Source: Methylophilaceae bacterium (GTDB lineage Bacteria; Pseudomonadota; Gammaproteobacteria; Burkholderiales; Methylophilaceae). From it: a stretch of 64,000 nt of DNA. The stretch covers positions 44,438-108,437 of the forward strand of contig JAOMTQ010000003.1 of NCBI GenBank assembly GCA_028355955.1, written 5' to 3'. Numbering within the stretch: position 1 is the stretch's first letter; every line of letters starts with the position of its first letter. Made by a program: the position numbers and the translations under genes. Positions 30,301 to 39,004 of this stretch are shown here, one piece after another. Below the pieces are notes generated by a model, which was given only the letters and a program-made list of their open reading frames with translations, searched no databases and was not told the origin of the DNA.

Positions 30301-31238
30301 CAAGATGCAAGATTATCTAAAGCCGTTCCCCAAAGAACAGCTTTTTTTCCACCCGCATTCATCGCAACGTTTCCACCTATGCATGAAGCATCGGCAGAAG
30401 TCGGATCTGTCGCAAATTCTAACCCTGCATTAGATGCTATTTCCATTGCTCTTCTTGTGACAAGGCCTGCGCCACAATGAATTGTTGGAACTGTTTGAGT
30501 AATTCCAGGTAAATTTTTAAATTCGACTTGACTTACACTGTCTAACTTTTCAGTATTAATAACAACTGACTGAGAAACTAATGGAATTGCTCCTCCGGTA
30601 TAGCCAGTCCCTCCCCCACGAGGAATTATCGTTAAGCCTAATTTTATACAAGCTTTTACAATAGAAGCCACTTCCAATTCAGTATCAGGGTTTACTACTA
30701 CGAAAGGTAATTCTACACGCCAATCAGTGGCATCAGTTACATGAGAAACTCTTGCTAAGCCATCAAATTGGATATTGTGTTTTTTAGTGTATTTCTTAAG
30801 TCTAGAATAAACTTTTTTTCTTAACCTCTTTACTTGTTGGAACTCTAGCTCAAATTCATCAATCGCAGTTCTCGCAGCTTTCGTTAACTGTGCTGCCTTC
30901 ATGTTACCAAAACTTCTATCTTCAATGCTCTGAACCCTATGACGCATTGCCTTTAGAAGCATGTTTAGTCTTTTTTTATTCTCTAGTAGATCATCTTGGA
31001 GGTAAGGATTTCTTTTCACGACCCACAAATCACCTAAAACCTCAAAAAGCATTTTTGCAGAACGCCCTGTTTTTCTTTCAGATCTTAACTCTAAAATGAT
31101 ATCCCAGATATCATGGCCAAGAAAACGTATAACAATTTCTTTATCCGAAAAAGAGGTGTAATTATAGGGGATTTCTCTCAATCTATCTGATGAAGAGGAA
31201 GGTAGCTTAGCTAATACAGAAGATATAGGTGCGTTCAT
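27387..31238 (-). CDS. Large FAD-linked oxidase / Fe-S oxidoreductase (DUF3683 type)
   Basis: A 1283-residue fusion of modules seen separately in D-lactate and glycolate dehydrogenases. The order is an N-terminal DUF3683 region (~1-170), a PCMH-type FAD-binding domain (~170-340, [14 protein letters not shown]), a FAD-oxidase C-terminal domain ending near the [13 protein letters not shown] motif (~735), two 4Fe-4S clusters ([11 protein letters not shown] near 810 and [12 protein letters not shown] near 875), and two CCG domains ([13 protein letters not shown]). A quinone-linked 2-hydroxyacid dehydrogenase role is likely; D-lactate is the commonest suggestion for such proteins, but the substrate is not determinable. 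Related large fusions occur in Betaproteobacteria. Confidence 0.85.
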   Translation of the reverse strand: MNAPISSVLAKLPSSSSDRLREIPYNYTSFSDKEIVIRFLGHDIWDIILELRSERKTGRSAKMLFEVLGDLWVVKRNPYLQDDLLENKKRLNMLLKAMRHRVQSIEDRSFGNMKAAQLTKAARTAIDEFELEFQQVKRLRKKVYSRLKKYTKKHNIQFDGLARVSHVTDATDWRVELPFVVVNPDTELEVASIVKACIKLGLTIIPRGGGTGYTGGAIPLVSQSVVINTEKLDSVSQVEFKNLPGITQTVPTIHCGAGLVTRRAMEIASNAGLEFATDPTSADASCIGGNVAMNAGGKKAVLWGTALDNLASWKMVDPNGDWVEIERLEHNLGKVHDTEIVKFQITKFDENGINPKQNPEILEISGANFRKAGLGKDVTDKFLSGLPGVQKEGCDGLITSARFILHKMPQHIRTVCLEFFGSVSDAVPSIVQITEYLKEFDGVYLAGLEHLDERYIRAVGYSTKATRSDRPKMILIADIASDDEDELGSVASKVVQIANIKNGEGFIAVSAEARKRFWLDRARTAAIAKHTNAFKINEDVVIPLPNLGRYANEIEKINIQQSIFNKLTLIGELETLFNFNFLSNFKNDLDEDLLEEKKNMALGHLSSIKNKWSGYIDGFDRSAKEYPQLTENFGEDTILDLIKSHRLRVSWKSELKKPLEDIFTGREYLAIRDLIYKKHQEVLKSRLFVALHMHAGDGNIHTNIPVNSDNYEMMQEAQKIVARVMNLAKSLDGVISGEHGIGITKMEFLEPSAINTFAEYKNKVDPNGNFNRGKLLPGSGLMNAYTPSFGLLEQESIIMNQSTIGSIADSVSDCLRCGKCKPVCATHVPRANLLYSPRNKILATSLLVEAFLYEEQTRRGISIKHFDEFNDVADHCTVCHKCLAPCPVDIDYGEVSITMRNFLREQGKKHFNLGNSVAIAYLNLKDPLTIKLMRKVMIDYGYKMQRWGHSLFKKLKLTNFSKMSPAASVKKPDVITQTIHFLNRPMPKNMPTKTSRGLLGIEDDKVVPVIRNISKTNDESEAVFYFPGCGSERLFSQVGLATQAMLFEVGAITVLPPGYLCCGYPQTSSGDEVKGQEITSDNQVQFHRVANTLNYLDIKTVIVSCGTCMDQLQKYEFEKIFPGCRLLDIHEYLMEKNIKMDGVSGQQYMYHDPCHSPMKTYEPTKVTSSLMNQSVPLNDKCCGESGTFAATRPDIASQVKLRKQEEIQKGISELSINSSKESKPVKILTSCPSCLQGLQRYGDDTNTTADYIVVELAKHNLGEDWLEEYVKKATKGGIEKILL

Positions 31239-31368
31239 TTATTGCAATCATTATTAAGTCCTAAGAATACCATGCAAGGATTATCCATACAAAGCGTTAT
31301 TTAATTACAGTAACAGTCATAAGTTATGAGAGAATTATATTTATGATTATTCAGTTTCATTAAAGTTC

Positions 31369-31782
31369 ATGCTTTGGCTTAAATCTTTTCACATCATTTT
31401 TATGGTTACGTGGTTTGCAGGCTTATTTTATCTTCCAAGATTATTTGTCTACCACTCAATGGCCGTTGATAAAATAAGTATCGATAGATTTATCATTATG
31501 GAAAGAAAGCTTTTATATGGGATTATGACGCCAGGTGGAATACTTACAATTGCTTTTGGTTTCTGGCTAATGTTTCAATATAATTATTCTGGGATATGGT
31601 TGTATCTTAAAATCCTCTGCGTATTTATATTAATTGTTTATCACTTTTTTTGCTTTAAATATTTTTTTGCTTTTAAGGAAAATAAAAATAAACATAGTCA
31701 TATTTTCTTTAGATGGTTTAATGAAGTCCCTGTAGTGTTTCTTATTATTATTATTTTATTAGTGGTATTTAAACCTTTATGA
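31369..31782 (+). CDS. hemJ: Protoporphyrinogen oxidase HemJ
   Basis: Inner-membrane heme-biosynthesis enzyme (UPF0093/HemJ), oxidising protoporphyrinogen IX. The 137-residue protein has four hydrophobic helices. Signature segments are the N-terminal LKSFHIIFMVTWFAGLFYLPRL with its conserved histidine, ERKLLYGIMTPGGILTI, and the second-half lysine in WLYLKILCV. The start at ATG 31369 is consistent with the family. It overlaps the following kinase gene by 4 bases. Its location close to the cytochrome oxidase and heme A genes suits its role. Confidence 0.92.
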   Translation: MLWLKSFHIIFMVTWFAGLFYLPRLFVYHSMAVDKISIDRFIIMERKLLYGIMTPGGILTIAFGFWLMFQYNYSGIWLYLKILCVFILIVYHFFCFKYFFAFKENKNKHSHIFFRWFNEVPVVFLIIIILLVVFKPL

Positions 31783-32705
31783 AAAACATCTTAATTTCTG
31801 GATCATTAGCTTATGACTCAATCATGGTCTTTCAAGATTATTTTAAAAATCATATTCTGCCAGATCAAATCCATAAATTAAGTGTTTCTTTTTTTGTTCC
31901 TGAACTTAAAAGATATTTTGGTGGAACAGCGGGTAATATTGCCTATAATTTATCTTTACTGAATGCAAATTCCATTTTAATGGCAACCGTAGGGGAGGAT
32001 TTTAGTTCCTATGAAAAGCGATTGAGTAAGTTTGATATTGTCCAAGACTATGTCAAAGAAGTTACCGATAGTTTGACTGCACAAGCCTACATCACAACCG
32101 ATTTAGACGACAATCAAATTACAGCCTTCCACCCAGGTGCAATGATGGAATCCCATCAAAACAGTATTTCAAGCATTACAGAAAAAGTTGATTTAGCAAT
32201 TATTGCACCAGCAGGTAAAGAGGGGATGATAAAACATGCTCAAGAATGTTCTGAAAAGAAAATTCCTTTTATTTTTGATCCAGGCCAAGGCCTTCCAATG
32301 TTTGATAAAAATGAATTGAATACCTTTATAGAACAGGCAACCTTTATTGCGGTCAATGATTATGAAGCAGAACTTCTAATGAAAGTTTCAGGGTTGACAA
32401 TCAGCCAAATTCAAAAAAAAGTTGGAGCTCTTATTATTACAAAAGGTGCGCAAGGCTCTGAGATTTATTGTGATAATAAAATTACCATTTCTCCAATAAA
32501 AGCAGATTCTCCAATAGATCCGACTGGATGTGGCGATGCTTATCGAGCAGGTTTACTTTATGGTATTTCAAACAAACTTTCTTGGGAGGATACAGGGAAG
32601 CTTGCCTCTGTTATGGGAAGCATAAAAATTAAAACACAAGGTGGGCAGAATCATAGCCCTTCACTTTCTGAAATCGAAGAGTTATTTGGTAAAAAACTAA
32701 TTTAA
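31779..32705 (+). CDS. PfkB-family carbohydrate/adenosine kinase
   Basis: Cytosolic ribokinase-like kinase of 308 residues. The N-terminal RYFGGTAGNIAYNLSLL motif is the PfkB signature 1 region, and DPTGCGDAYRAGLLYG near residue 247 is signature 2 with the catalytic aspartate. Betaproteobacterial relatives are usually annotated as adenosine kinase, and the GSLAYDSIMVF start fits that group, but substrate cannot be proven from motifs. It is translationally coupled to hemJ by an ATGA overlap and overlaps the end of apaH by 9 bases. Confidence 0.85.
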   Translation: MKNILISGSLAYDSIMVFQDYFKNHILPDQIHKLSVSFFVPELKRYFGGTAGNIAYNLSLLNANSILMATVGEDFSSYEKRLSKFDIVQDYVKEVTDSLTAQAYITTDLDDNQITAFHPGAMMESHQNSISSITEKVDLAIIAPAGKEGMIKHAQECSEKKIPFIFDPGQGLPMFDKNELNTFIEQATFIAVNDYEAELLMKVSGLTISQIQKKVGALIITKGAQGSEIYCDNKITISPIKADSPIDPTGCGDAYRAGLLYGISNKLSWEDTGKLASVMGSIKIKTQGGQNHSPSLSEIEELFGKKLI

Positions 32706-33509
32706 ATCTTTTTTATTAATTTCAACAGAAAAAGTTTTATTATCCTCTATACACAAAGCTGTTAATTTTTTTCCCCAAATACAGGCTGAATCAATTGATA
32801 CGCCTAAAGAATGATGATGAAGCTCTATCGCTGACCAATGCCCTGAAATTATTCTCTTATCTCTTTTAAAACTAGACTTAAAACTAAACCACGGTTTTAA
32901 GTGAGTTGGAAGATCATTCAAAGATCCATTGTATTTAAAATCTAGTGATTGGTCTTTATTTAGGCAACGCATTCGTGTTAATGCATTTATCGAAAATCTC
33001 ATTTTTTCTTCACTACTTACCTTATCATTCCATATATTTGGATTATTTCCATACATTTTTTTAAAAAAACTCTCCGGATTGGACTGCATATGCAAACACG
33101 TATCATTAGAAATATTGTAAGCATCAGCAACTGACCAGCATGGATGTATACCAGCATGAACAAGAATAGCTTTATCGTTTGTAAATATTAAGGGCCAAGT
33201 TAAAACCCATTCAGCTAATTTATTTTTATCCTTAGATTTAAGCAATGAATTTAATGTGTCTGTTTTATTAGGGCTTCTTTGATTAAAGGAAATTGCTAAA
33301 AAATGCAGATCATGATTACCTAAGACAATTTTGATATTTTTTTGATTTTCGTAACACCAAGAAAGAGTTTCTAATGAAAATTTACCTCGATTTACTATAT
33401 CACCCACAAACCAAAGTTTGTCCTTAGTTGAATCAAATGGAATTTTTTTTATTAAATCTTGAAGAGAATAATAGCAACCCTGAACATCACCAATAGCGTA
33501 GGTTGCCAT
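32697..33509 (-). CDS. apaH: Symmetrical diadenosine tetraphosphatase
   Basis: Metallophosphoesterase cleaving Ap4A into two ADP; E. coli ApaH also removes Np4-type caps from RNA. Motifs are GDVQGCYYSL at residue 7, FVGDIVNRG near 35, LGNHDLHFLA near 63, VHAGIHPCW near 115 and ISGHWSAIE near 222. With 270 residues it is standard in size. It lies 16 bases downstream of the cytochrome c gene and converges on the PfkB kinase with a 9-base overlap. Confidence 0.95.
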   Translation of the reverse strand: MATYAIGDVQGCYYSLQDLIKKIPFDSTKDKLWFVGDIVNRGKFSLETLSWCYENQKNIKIVLGNHDLHFLAISFNQRSPNKTDTLNSLLKSKDKNKLAEWVLTWPLIFTNDKAILVHAGIHPCWSVADAYNISNDTCLHMQSNPESFFKKMYGNNPNIWNDKVSSEEKMRFSINALTRMRCLNKDQSLDFKYNGSLNDLPTHLKPWFSFKSSFKRDKRIISGHWSAIELHHHSLGVSIDSACIWGKKLTALCIEDNKTFSVEINKKDLN

Positions 33510-33525
33510 TTAGATTCTTAGCGCT

Positions 33526-34014
33526 TTATAAGTTACCGCCTGATGAATTTGCCATCCAAACAACAGCTGCAGCAACTTCTGCATCTGAAAGTGATGTATT
33601 ACCACCTTTAGCAGGCATGACTCCAATACCCTTTATTGCATTGTTTACAAGCATTTCTTTACCTTTAGCTATTCTTGGCGCCCACTGTTCTTTATCACCA
33701 ATCTTAGGTGAATTCATCATACCGCTTGAATGACACAATGCACAATTTTTTTGTGCAATTTTTTCTCCTGAGATGCTACCGCTGTCCCCAGTTTTCTCTG
33801 TTGCTGCCTCAGCTACTTTTACTTCTGCTACTGGTTTTACATCAGCTTCAGCCACCTTTTCCTCAACCACTGTATTCTCAACTACCTTTGGTGCAGGATC
33901 AGGGCTATCTTTTTTTGTCGCTGCTACTATAACAACAATTGCAAAAATAAAGCTACCTACAACAACTCCTACAGTTTCTAAAACACTTCTTAAATGACTG
34001 TTTTCCTGACTCAT
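33526..34014 (-). CDS. Membrane-anchored cytochrome c5-like protein
   Basis: A 162-residue monoheme cytochrome c. An uncleaved N-terminal helix (~residues 18-32) anchors it; a linker rich in Val, Glu, Ala and Pro follows (~40-75); the C-terminal domain has the heme motif CALCH near residue 93 and an axial-methionine candidate in GVMPAKGGN. Family relatives are cytochrome c5/class I. It lies downstream of ctaA-ctaB in the oxidase locus, so electron transfer to or near the aa3 oxidase is plausible. Confidence 0.85.
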   Translation of the reverse strand: MSQENSHLRSVLETVGVVVGSFIFAIVVIVAATKKDSPDPAPKVVENTVVEEKVAEADVKPVAEVKVAEAATEKTGDSGSISGEKIAQKNCALCHSSGMMNSPKIGDKEQWAPRIAKGKEMLVNNAIKGIGVMPAKGGNTSLSDAEVAAAVVWMANSSGGNL

Positions 34015-34040
34015 AAAACCCTCTCTTGCTAAATTAAAAG

Positions 34041-34952
34041 TTAAACAAAAATAAATTTATAGTAGTGATCGACTAAAAAAGCCGTAAATATTAAACTCAG
34101 ATATAAAATCGAATAATTAAATACTTTTTTTGATAGTTTATCAGAATAATTCCTGTACAGCACAACAACATAATAAAGAAATATAGCGTTTAAAATTGTT
34201 GCAAAAAATAAATAAATAAGCCCTGCCATGCCTACACTGAAAGGCATCAGTGTTACTATGGCCAAAATAATAGTATATAAAATAATATGTAATAGGGTAA
34301 ATTTTTCACCATGCGTAACTGGCAACATAGGTATACCAACTTTGGCATATTCCTCACGACGATATAGAGCCAATGCCCAAAAATGTGGGGGCGTCCAGCA
34401 GAATATTATTAAAAAAAGGATCCATGCTTCCGGTGAAAGTTGGTTATTGACCGCGGCCCAACCCAATACAGGTGGCATCGCTCCAGAAGCTCCCCCAATA
34501 ACAATATTCATAGGAGTAGCGGGTTTTAAGAATACTGTGTAGATCGCCGCATAAGCAAAAAAAGTGATTAACGTTAGCCACATTGTTAGGAAATTTACAA
34601 AAAAGAATAGGACTGCTAATCCCACAATACCTACTATGGATGCTAAAACTAATGTTTCTTGCTGAGAAATTTTACCAGTGCCTAGCGGTCTGGCACGGGT
34701 CCGAGCCATTTTGGTATCGATACTTTCTTCAATTAGACAGTTAAATGCTGCCGCAGCTGCTGCTACAAAACCTATCCCTATAATGCCTGAAAATAAGATA
34801 TCCCATGGAACCATCCCAGGTGTACTTAAAAACATCCCGATAACTGCTGTAAAAACAATGAGCGAGTTAACTCTTAATTTGCAAAGAGTCAAAAAACTTT
34901 TAATCTTTTCTGCGCTTATTTGAAATGCCTTGTTTTCAAGTGCTTTAGTCAT
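34041..34952 (-). CDS. ctaB: Heme O synthase (protoheme IX farnesyltransferase)
   Basis: Integral membrane UbiA-family prenyltransferase that adds the farnesyl tail to heme b, making heme O. It has 303 residues with about nine membrane helices. The substrate motif appears as FNCLIEESIDTKMARTRARPL, with the N-x3-E-x3-D pattern, and the second motif as FLKPATPMNIVIGGASGAMPP. It overlaps the 3' end of ctaA by 8 bases. Together the pair produces heme A for the cytochrome oxidase encoded nearby. The symbol cyoE is used for the same enzyme. Confidence 0.95.
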   Translation of the reverse strand: MTKALENKAFQISAEKIKSFLTLCKLRVNSLIVFTAVIGMFLSTPGMVPWDILFSGIIGIGFVAAAAAAFNCLIEESIDTKMARTRARPLGTGKISQQETLVLASIVGIVGLAVLFFFVNFLTMWLTLITFFAYAAIYTVFLKPATPMNIVIGGASGAMPPVLGWAAVNNQLSPEAWILFLIIFCWTPPHFWALALYRREEYAKVGIPMLPVTHGEKFTLLHIILYTIILAIVTLMPFSVGMAGLIYLFFATILNAIFLYYVVVLYRNYSDKLSKKVFNYSILYLSLIFTAFLVDHYYKFIFV

Positions 34953-35934
34953 ACTTTGGTGTAATTCTTGAATTTATAATAACCGTTATTATAACTAATA
35001 AAGCAGCTCCAAGGTTATGCATTGTTGCTAGCGCTAATGGCAGATGAAGTAGTAAATTTAATATTCCAATAATAAACTGAAATCCTATTACGATTACAAG
35101 TAAGTTTCTATATAAATTACATGACCTAAACTTAGTCATCAAATAAATAATGTATATAAAATAAGAGACAAAGATTAAAGCCCCAACTCTATGTACCCAT
35201 TGAATAGCTTGAAGTGCCTGAAGGGTTAAAGCCTCACCTTCGGAAGTTACTCCCAATTCTCTCCATAGAGAAAAGCCATTACTAAAATCCATAGGTGGTA
35301 TGAGTTCTCCGTGGCATGTTGGGAAATCAGTACAGGCAAGTGCGGCATAATTTGTACTTGTCCAGCCTCCTAAAAAAATTTGAATAAATAAAATTACAAA
35401 CGCGAATCTAATAAATTTTACAGAAGTAGAGTTTAGGCTAATTAATATATCACTTACTGTGCCCCAATGACGATGTGTAATATAAGTCAATAATCCTAAC
35501 GTGGTCATACCTCCAAGCAAATGCAATGAGACTATGATCGGCATTAAAAGCTCTGTTACTGTCCACATGCCCAACATTCCCTGCGCAATCACAAGCCCTA
35601 ATAACCCGTAAACAAGTGATGGTTTCACATTAATCTCATCTTTTTTTCTATATGCTAGAACAGCTAGAGTTAAAATTAAAAAACCTAGAATAGCTGCAAT
35701 GTATCGATGAATCATTTCAATCCATGCTTTTTTATTATCAATTGAGCTCTCAGGATAATTAGCTTGAGCTTTTTCGATTGCAGCTACACTCTCTGGGACC
35801 GTTAAAGTTCCATAACAACCTGGCCAATCAGGGCACCCAAGACCTGCATCTGTTAATCGAACATACGCACCAAATACAACCACGCACAAAGCAAGCATCG
35901 TGGCAGCAAGTACTATATTTTTGAACCAAATCAT
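34945..35934 (-). CDS. ctaA: Heme A synthase (COX15/CtaA)
   Basis: Inner-membrane enzyme oxidising heme O to heme A. The 329-residue protein has eight predicted helices and four conserved heme-ligand histidines in IEMIHRYIAAILG, VSLHLLGGM, IQWVHRVGAL and ATMHNLGAAL. Cysteine pairs occur in GLGCPDWPGCYG and ALACTDFPTCHGE on the periplasmic side. It is followed by ctaB with an 8-base overlap. It is separated from the rest of the oxidase genes by a TlpA-like gene on the other strand. Confidence 0.95.
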   Translation of the reverse strand: MIWFKNIVLAATMLALCVVVFGAYVRLTDAGLGCPDWPGCYGTLTVPESVAAIEKAQANYPESSIDNKKAWIEMIHRYIAAILGFLILTLAVLAYRKKDEINVKPSLVYGLLGLVIAQGMLGMWTVTELLMPIIVSLHLLGGMTTLGLLTYITHRHWGTVSDILISLNSTSVKFIRFAFVILFIQIFLGGWTSTNYAALACTDFPTCHGELIPPMDFSNGFSLWRELGVTSEGEALTLQALQAIQWVHRVGALIFVSYFIYIIYLMTKFRSCNLYRNLLVIVIGFQFIIGILNLLLHLPLALATMHNLGAALLVIITVIINSRITPKYD

Positions 35935-36007
35935 ACTAATCCTCTCATTAAGAAGTATTCATAAAGGTTTATAATAAAGATGTTTAAACATATTATTAAA
36001 ATTTAAA

Positions 36008-36496
36008 TTGAAAAAAAATAAAATCATATCTGTATTACTTATTTCTTTTGTTGCTGTACTTTTATTTTTAAGCCTACAAACTACTTCTATAAAAAATCTT
36101 GATCTGACCACTATCAGTGGCGAAAAAATAACCTCTCAACAGTTACTAGGTAAAATTACACTTATTAATTTTTGGGCAACCGATTGTCCAGGCTGCATCA
36201 ATGAGATGCCTGGGCTTATTGAAACTTACAATCAATATAAAGACCAAGGCTTAGAAGTAATTGCTGTAGCAATGTACTATGATCCCCCAAGTCGAGTCAT
36301 CAGTTTTACTAAAAATAATAATCTTCCATTTCCCGTTGTACTTGACCCTAATAAAGAAATTATAAGTAAGTTTAACAACGTTAAGTTAACTCCAACATCA
36401 ATAGTCCTAGATAAAAATGGCAATGTAATAAACACCATCATTGGAGAAATAAATTTTAACGACTTTAATAAAAATCTTGTAAAACTTTTAAACTAA
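36008..36496 (+). CDS. TlpA/ResA-like thioredoxin-fold protein, membrane-anchored
   Basis: A 162-residue periplasm-facing thiol protein. The start is TTG at 36008, giving an N-terminal helix (IISVLLISFVAVLLFLSL) that anchors or exports it. The thioredoxin-fold domain follows, with the active site as ATDCPGCINEMP (CPGC, a CxxC) near residue 60. Such proteins reduce cysteines in cytochrome c maturation or CuA assembly. It lies inside the cox locus but on the opposite strand, abutting the SCO-like gene tail-to-tail with no gap. The partner is not known. Confidence 0.85.
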   Translation: MKKNKIISVLLISFVAVLLFLSLQTTSIKNLDLTTISGEKITSQQLLGKITLINFWATDCPGCINEMPGLIETYNQYKDQGLEVIAVAMYYDPPSRVISFTKNNNLPFPVVLDPNKEIISKFNNVKLTPTSIVLDKNGNVINTIIGEINFNDFNKNLVKLLN

Positions 36497-37078
36497 TTAC
36501 TTCTGGTTTTTAATAAGTCTCTCAATGTCCTTAATAGTTCCCATAGGGTTGGCATCAAATTTATATTTCATCATCAAAAAACCAAATGGGTCAACCAAGT
36601 AAGTCCCGCGCGCATCAAATTTAGGATACTCTTCAAATTTTTTAACAACCTCTGCATAGCTCTTACTTCTTGGATCAATGTATTTCTGCCCATTAAATGA
36701 ATCTGAGAATACTTCCCATGACTGAATTTTTCCTGATACCAAAAGACGATCAACCTGGTCTCTATCCTTTCCCAAGGCAAGTCTGATTTGCCTTACTAGG
36801 TATAGCTTATCTTCACAAGATTGATTACATTCTGATTCTACAAAAAAAACTAATGTCCATTTATCATTTATTGATGAGGTCGCGTCATTCTTGATATCGT
36901 AAACTTCTAATTCGCCCAATGAAATAACTGGTGAAATAATTTCACCTTTTTGAGTGCCTCCATCGTCTTTTTTAAATTCAGTAAAGAACACCAAATACCA
37001 ACTGACTAAAATAGGTATTATAAATATTGAAGCGACACCTAAAAGAATGAATCTCGCTTTTGACTTTTTATTTACCAT
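36497..37078 (-). CDS. SCO-like thioredoxin-fold oxidase assembly protein
   Basis: A 193-residue protein with an N-terminal membrane helix (FILLGVASIFIIPILVSWYLVFF) and a thioredoxin-like domain. It shows a CxxxC pair in ESECNQSCEDKLY near residue 83 and DPFGFLMMKY near the end, which resembles the SCO1/SenC copper chaperone layout, though the histidine ligand of true SCO1 is not obvious. Proteins of this sort sit between SURF1 and ctaA in betaproteobacterial oxidase loci. Its start overlaps SURF1 by 11 bases. A role in CuA assembly is inferred from context. Confidence 0.7.
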   Translation of the reverse strand: MVNKKSKARFILLGVASIFIIPILVSWYLVFFTEFKKDDGGTQKGEIISPVISLGELEVYDIKNDATSSINDKWTLVFFVESECNQSCEDKLYLVRQIRLALGKDRDQVDRLLVSGKIQSWEVFSDSFNGQKYIDPRSKSYAEVVKKFEEYPKFDARGTYLVDPFGFLMMKYKFDANPMGTIKDIERLIKNQK

Positions 37079-37808
37079 TTGTTTTCCTTGTCATACTAAG
37101 CCTTATAAAAATAATTAATAGGGTAATGGCAAATGCAAACCATTGAAAAGCATATCCATAGTTTTTTTGAGAGTCGGGTGCAGGTAATTTAAAATTCTCA
37201 TAAAATTCCTTATCAATAATTGGATCTAAGTAAATCATGTAGGGCATTACATTTGCTGAGAGAAAATAATTAAGTTCTAATGTATCTAGCCTTTGAAATC
37301 TAAAAATTTGTGAATTCAGTGTCTCAATGTTATTTTTACCTAACTTTATTCCACTGACTGGAAAACCTGCAATATATCCTAAGAGCGATCTTTCCCCTTT
37401 AATCTCATTAATAACTGGGAGCATCTCACGATTTTTTAAATTTGGATGCCAGCCTCTATTAACTAATACTATTGAGTTTGAGCCCTTTATTTTAAACGGT
37501 GTGATAATGTTGAAACCGGCAATTTGATTAAATATTTGATTGTCTAGAATAATATTTTGTTTATTTAGAAATGATCCTTCAAACTCAACCTTTCTCCATA
37601 GAAGACTTGATTTTTCATCCATTATATTATTTTTATCGAGAACGATAGTTGCTTCTTGTTGTCTATCTGTATAATTTGAATTTAAAACGTTCTTTTGATC
37701 GGCTCTATCAATCTGCCAGAATCCTAAGACAATAAAGCCACAAAAGGCAATCGCAAATATTAATGTAGGAAATAGTTTAAATTCAAATTTATAGTTTTTT
37801 AAAAGCAC
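37068..37808 (-). CDS. SURF1-family cytochrome oxidase assembly protein
   Basis: Inner-membrane assembly factor linked to heme A insertion into subunit I. It has 246 residues with the two-helix SURF1 architecture: one helix near the N-terminus (LIFAIAFCGFIVLGFWQIDRADQK, with the GxWQ-type motif) and one at the C-terminus after YAFQWFAFAITLLI. VLVNRGWHP is another signature. Translation begins at GTG 37808 with AAGGA upstream. It overlaps the SCO-like gene by 11 bases. Confidence 0.92.
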   Translation of the reverse strand: MLLKNYKFEFKLFPTLIFAIAFCGFIVLGFWQIDRADQKNVLNSNYTDRQQEATIVLDKNNIMDEKSSLLWRKVEFEGSFLNKQNIILDNQIFNQIAGFNIITPFKIKGSNSIVLVNRGWHPNLKNREMLPVINEIKGERSLLGYIAGFPVSGIKLGKNNIETLNSQIFRFQRLDTLELNYFLSANVMPYMIYLDPIIDKEFYENFKLPAPDSQKNYGYAFQWFAFAITLLIIFIRLSMTRKTNGK

Positions 37809-37829
37809 AATTGTCCTTGGGAGGTTATT

Positions 37830-38045
37830 TTGGAAGCCGCATCAATATATAAATTCATCGTTATACTTCTTCTTGTATTAATTTTACTTTCATTAACCAA
37901 AGGGTTACATTTTTTAATGAAAGATGATGAGAAGTCTTTTAATATGGTCAAATCTTTAACTGTAAGAATCGTCTTATCAATTTTATTATTTATCTTATTA
38001 TTTTTTGGATTTTATATGGGTTGGTTATCACCGAACTATGCATAA
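37830..38045 (+). CDS. Twin transmembrane protein (DUF2909-like)
   Basis: A 71-residue protein with two membrane helices (FIVILLLVLILLSLTKG and LSILLFILLFFGFYMGWL) separated by a charged loop. It resembles the DUF2909 twin-transmembrane proteins that accompany cytochrome oxidase genes in proteobacteria; function unknown. It begins with TTG at 37830 after a GGGAGGT ribosome site. Only 21 bases separate it from the divergent SURF1 start, so its promoter must lie within the SURF1 coding region. A hairpin follows it. Confidence 0.78.
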   Translation: MEAASIYKFIVILLLVLILLSLTKGLHFLMKDDEKSFNMVKSLTVRIVLSILLFILLFFGFYMGWLSPNYA

Positions 38046-38049
38046 AAAA

Positions 38050-38078
38050 AAGGTTATCTACTGATAACCTTCTTTTTT
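38050..38078. terminator. Bidirectional rho-independent terminator
   Basis: AAGGTTATC-TACT-GATAACCTT forms a perfect 9-bp stem with a 4-base loop. It is flanked by an A run on the left and CTTTTTT on the right, so it can act for both the twin-TM gene (+) and coxC (-). Confidence 0.88.
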
Positions 38079-38087
38079 CAATTAACT

Positions 38088-38966
38088 TTATATCCAATAT
38101 ACGAAAATAAATAATCCAAGCCACACTACATCAACAAAGTGCCAGTACCAGGCAACAGCTTCAAATGCAAAATGATCCTTTTTGCTGAAGTGTCCTTTTA
38201 TTGATCTATACAAAATAATAGCCAACATTAATGCACCCATGCTCACATGAAAACCATGAAAGCCAGTCAACATATAAAATGTTGACCCATAAATGCCACC
38301 CTTCAATGTCAAATCAAGTGCTTGATGAGCATGAACGTACTCATAAACTTGAAAACCAAGGAAGACTAGACCTAGAAGTACTGTCGCAGCTAACCATGAA
38401 CAAAGTTGTTTACGATTATTTTTTTGTAACGCCCAGTGAGCTAGTGTAACTGTTACACCACTTAACAGAAGTAATGTGGTGTTAAGTGCAGGTACTCCAA
38501 ATGCTGGTATAACATTAGTGTATTGAGTGTATCTTGATGGATCTGGCATTACATTCATAGGCCACGCAGCTTGAAATGCTGGCCATAGAAACTCATGTGT
38601 CCCGTTGTGACCTCCATTACCTTCTCCACTTAGCCATGGTATTGAAAATTCTCTTGCATAATATAGAGCGCCAAAAAAAGCTGCGAAAAACATAACTTCT
38701 GAGAGAATGAACCAACCCATACCCATTCTAAAACTAACATCGACTTGTTTACTATATTTTCCTGCTAAACTTTCCTTAATAACATCCTTAAACCAGCCAT
38801 GAAACATATAAGCTACTGCAGCTAAGCCAATAAATAGTATAAATTTTCCTATATCTCCACCGTTAAACCAAACCGCTCCACCTAAGAAGGATGTGAATAG
38901 TGCAAGGGTTGCGATAATTGGCCATTTACTGCCATCAGGGACGTAATAAAGATCTTGAGATGCCAT
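38088..38966 (-). CDS. coxC: Cytochrome c oxidase subunit III
   Basis: Seven-helix integral subunit of the aa3-type oxidase. The 292-residue protein has FTSFLGGAVWFNG near the N-terminus, a WFILSEVMFFAAFFGALYYAR segment with the conserved glutamate near 90, and FHGFHVSMGALML and WYWHFVDVVWLGLF near the C-terminus. Length is normal for betaproteobacterial CoxC. It lies 38 bases downstream of ctaG and ends at a bidirectional terminator. Confidence 0.96.
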   Translation of the reverse strand: MASQDLYYVPDGSKWPIIATLALFTSFLGGAVWFNGGDIGKFILFIGLAAVAYMFHGWFKDVIKESLAGKYSKQVDVSFRMGMGWFILSEVMFFAAFFGALYYAREFSIPWLSGEGNGGHNGTHEFLWPAFQAAWPMNVMPDPSRYTQYTNVIPAFGVPALNTTLLLLSGVTVTLAHWALQKNNRKQLCSWLAATVLLGLVFLGFQVYEYVHAHQALDLTLKGGIYGSTFYMLTGFHGFHVSMGALMLAIILYRSIKGHFSKKDHFAFEAVAWYWHFVDVVWLGLFIFVYWI

Positions 38967-39004
38967 AATTTTTCCTGTTATATATATTTTAATTAAATAA
39001 TTTT

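Noticed and set aside
33708-33997. ORFs antisense to the cytochrome c gene, rich in Leu/Gln or Ser/Thr
   Set aside because: They are shadows of the Val-Glu-Ala linker repeats in the cytochrome gene.
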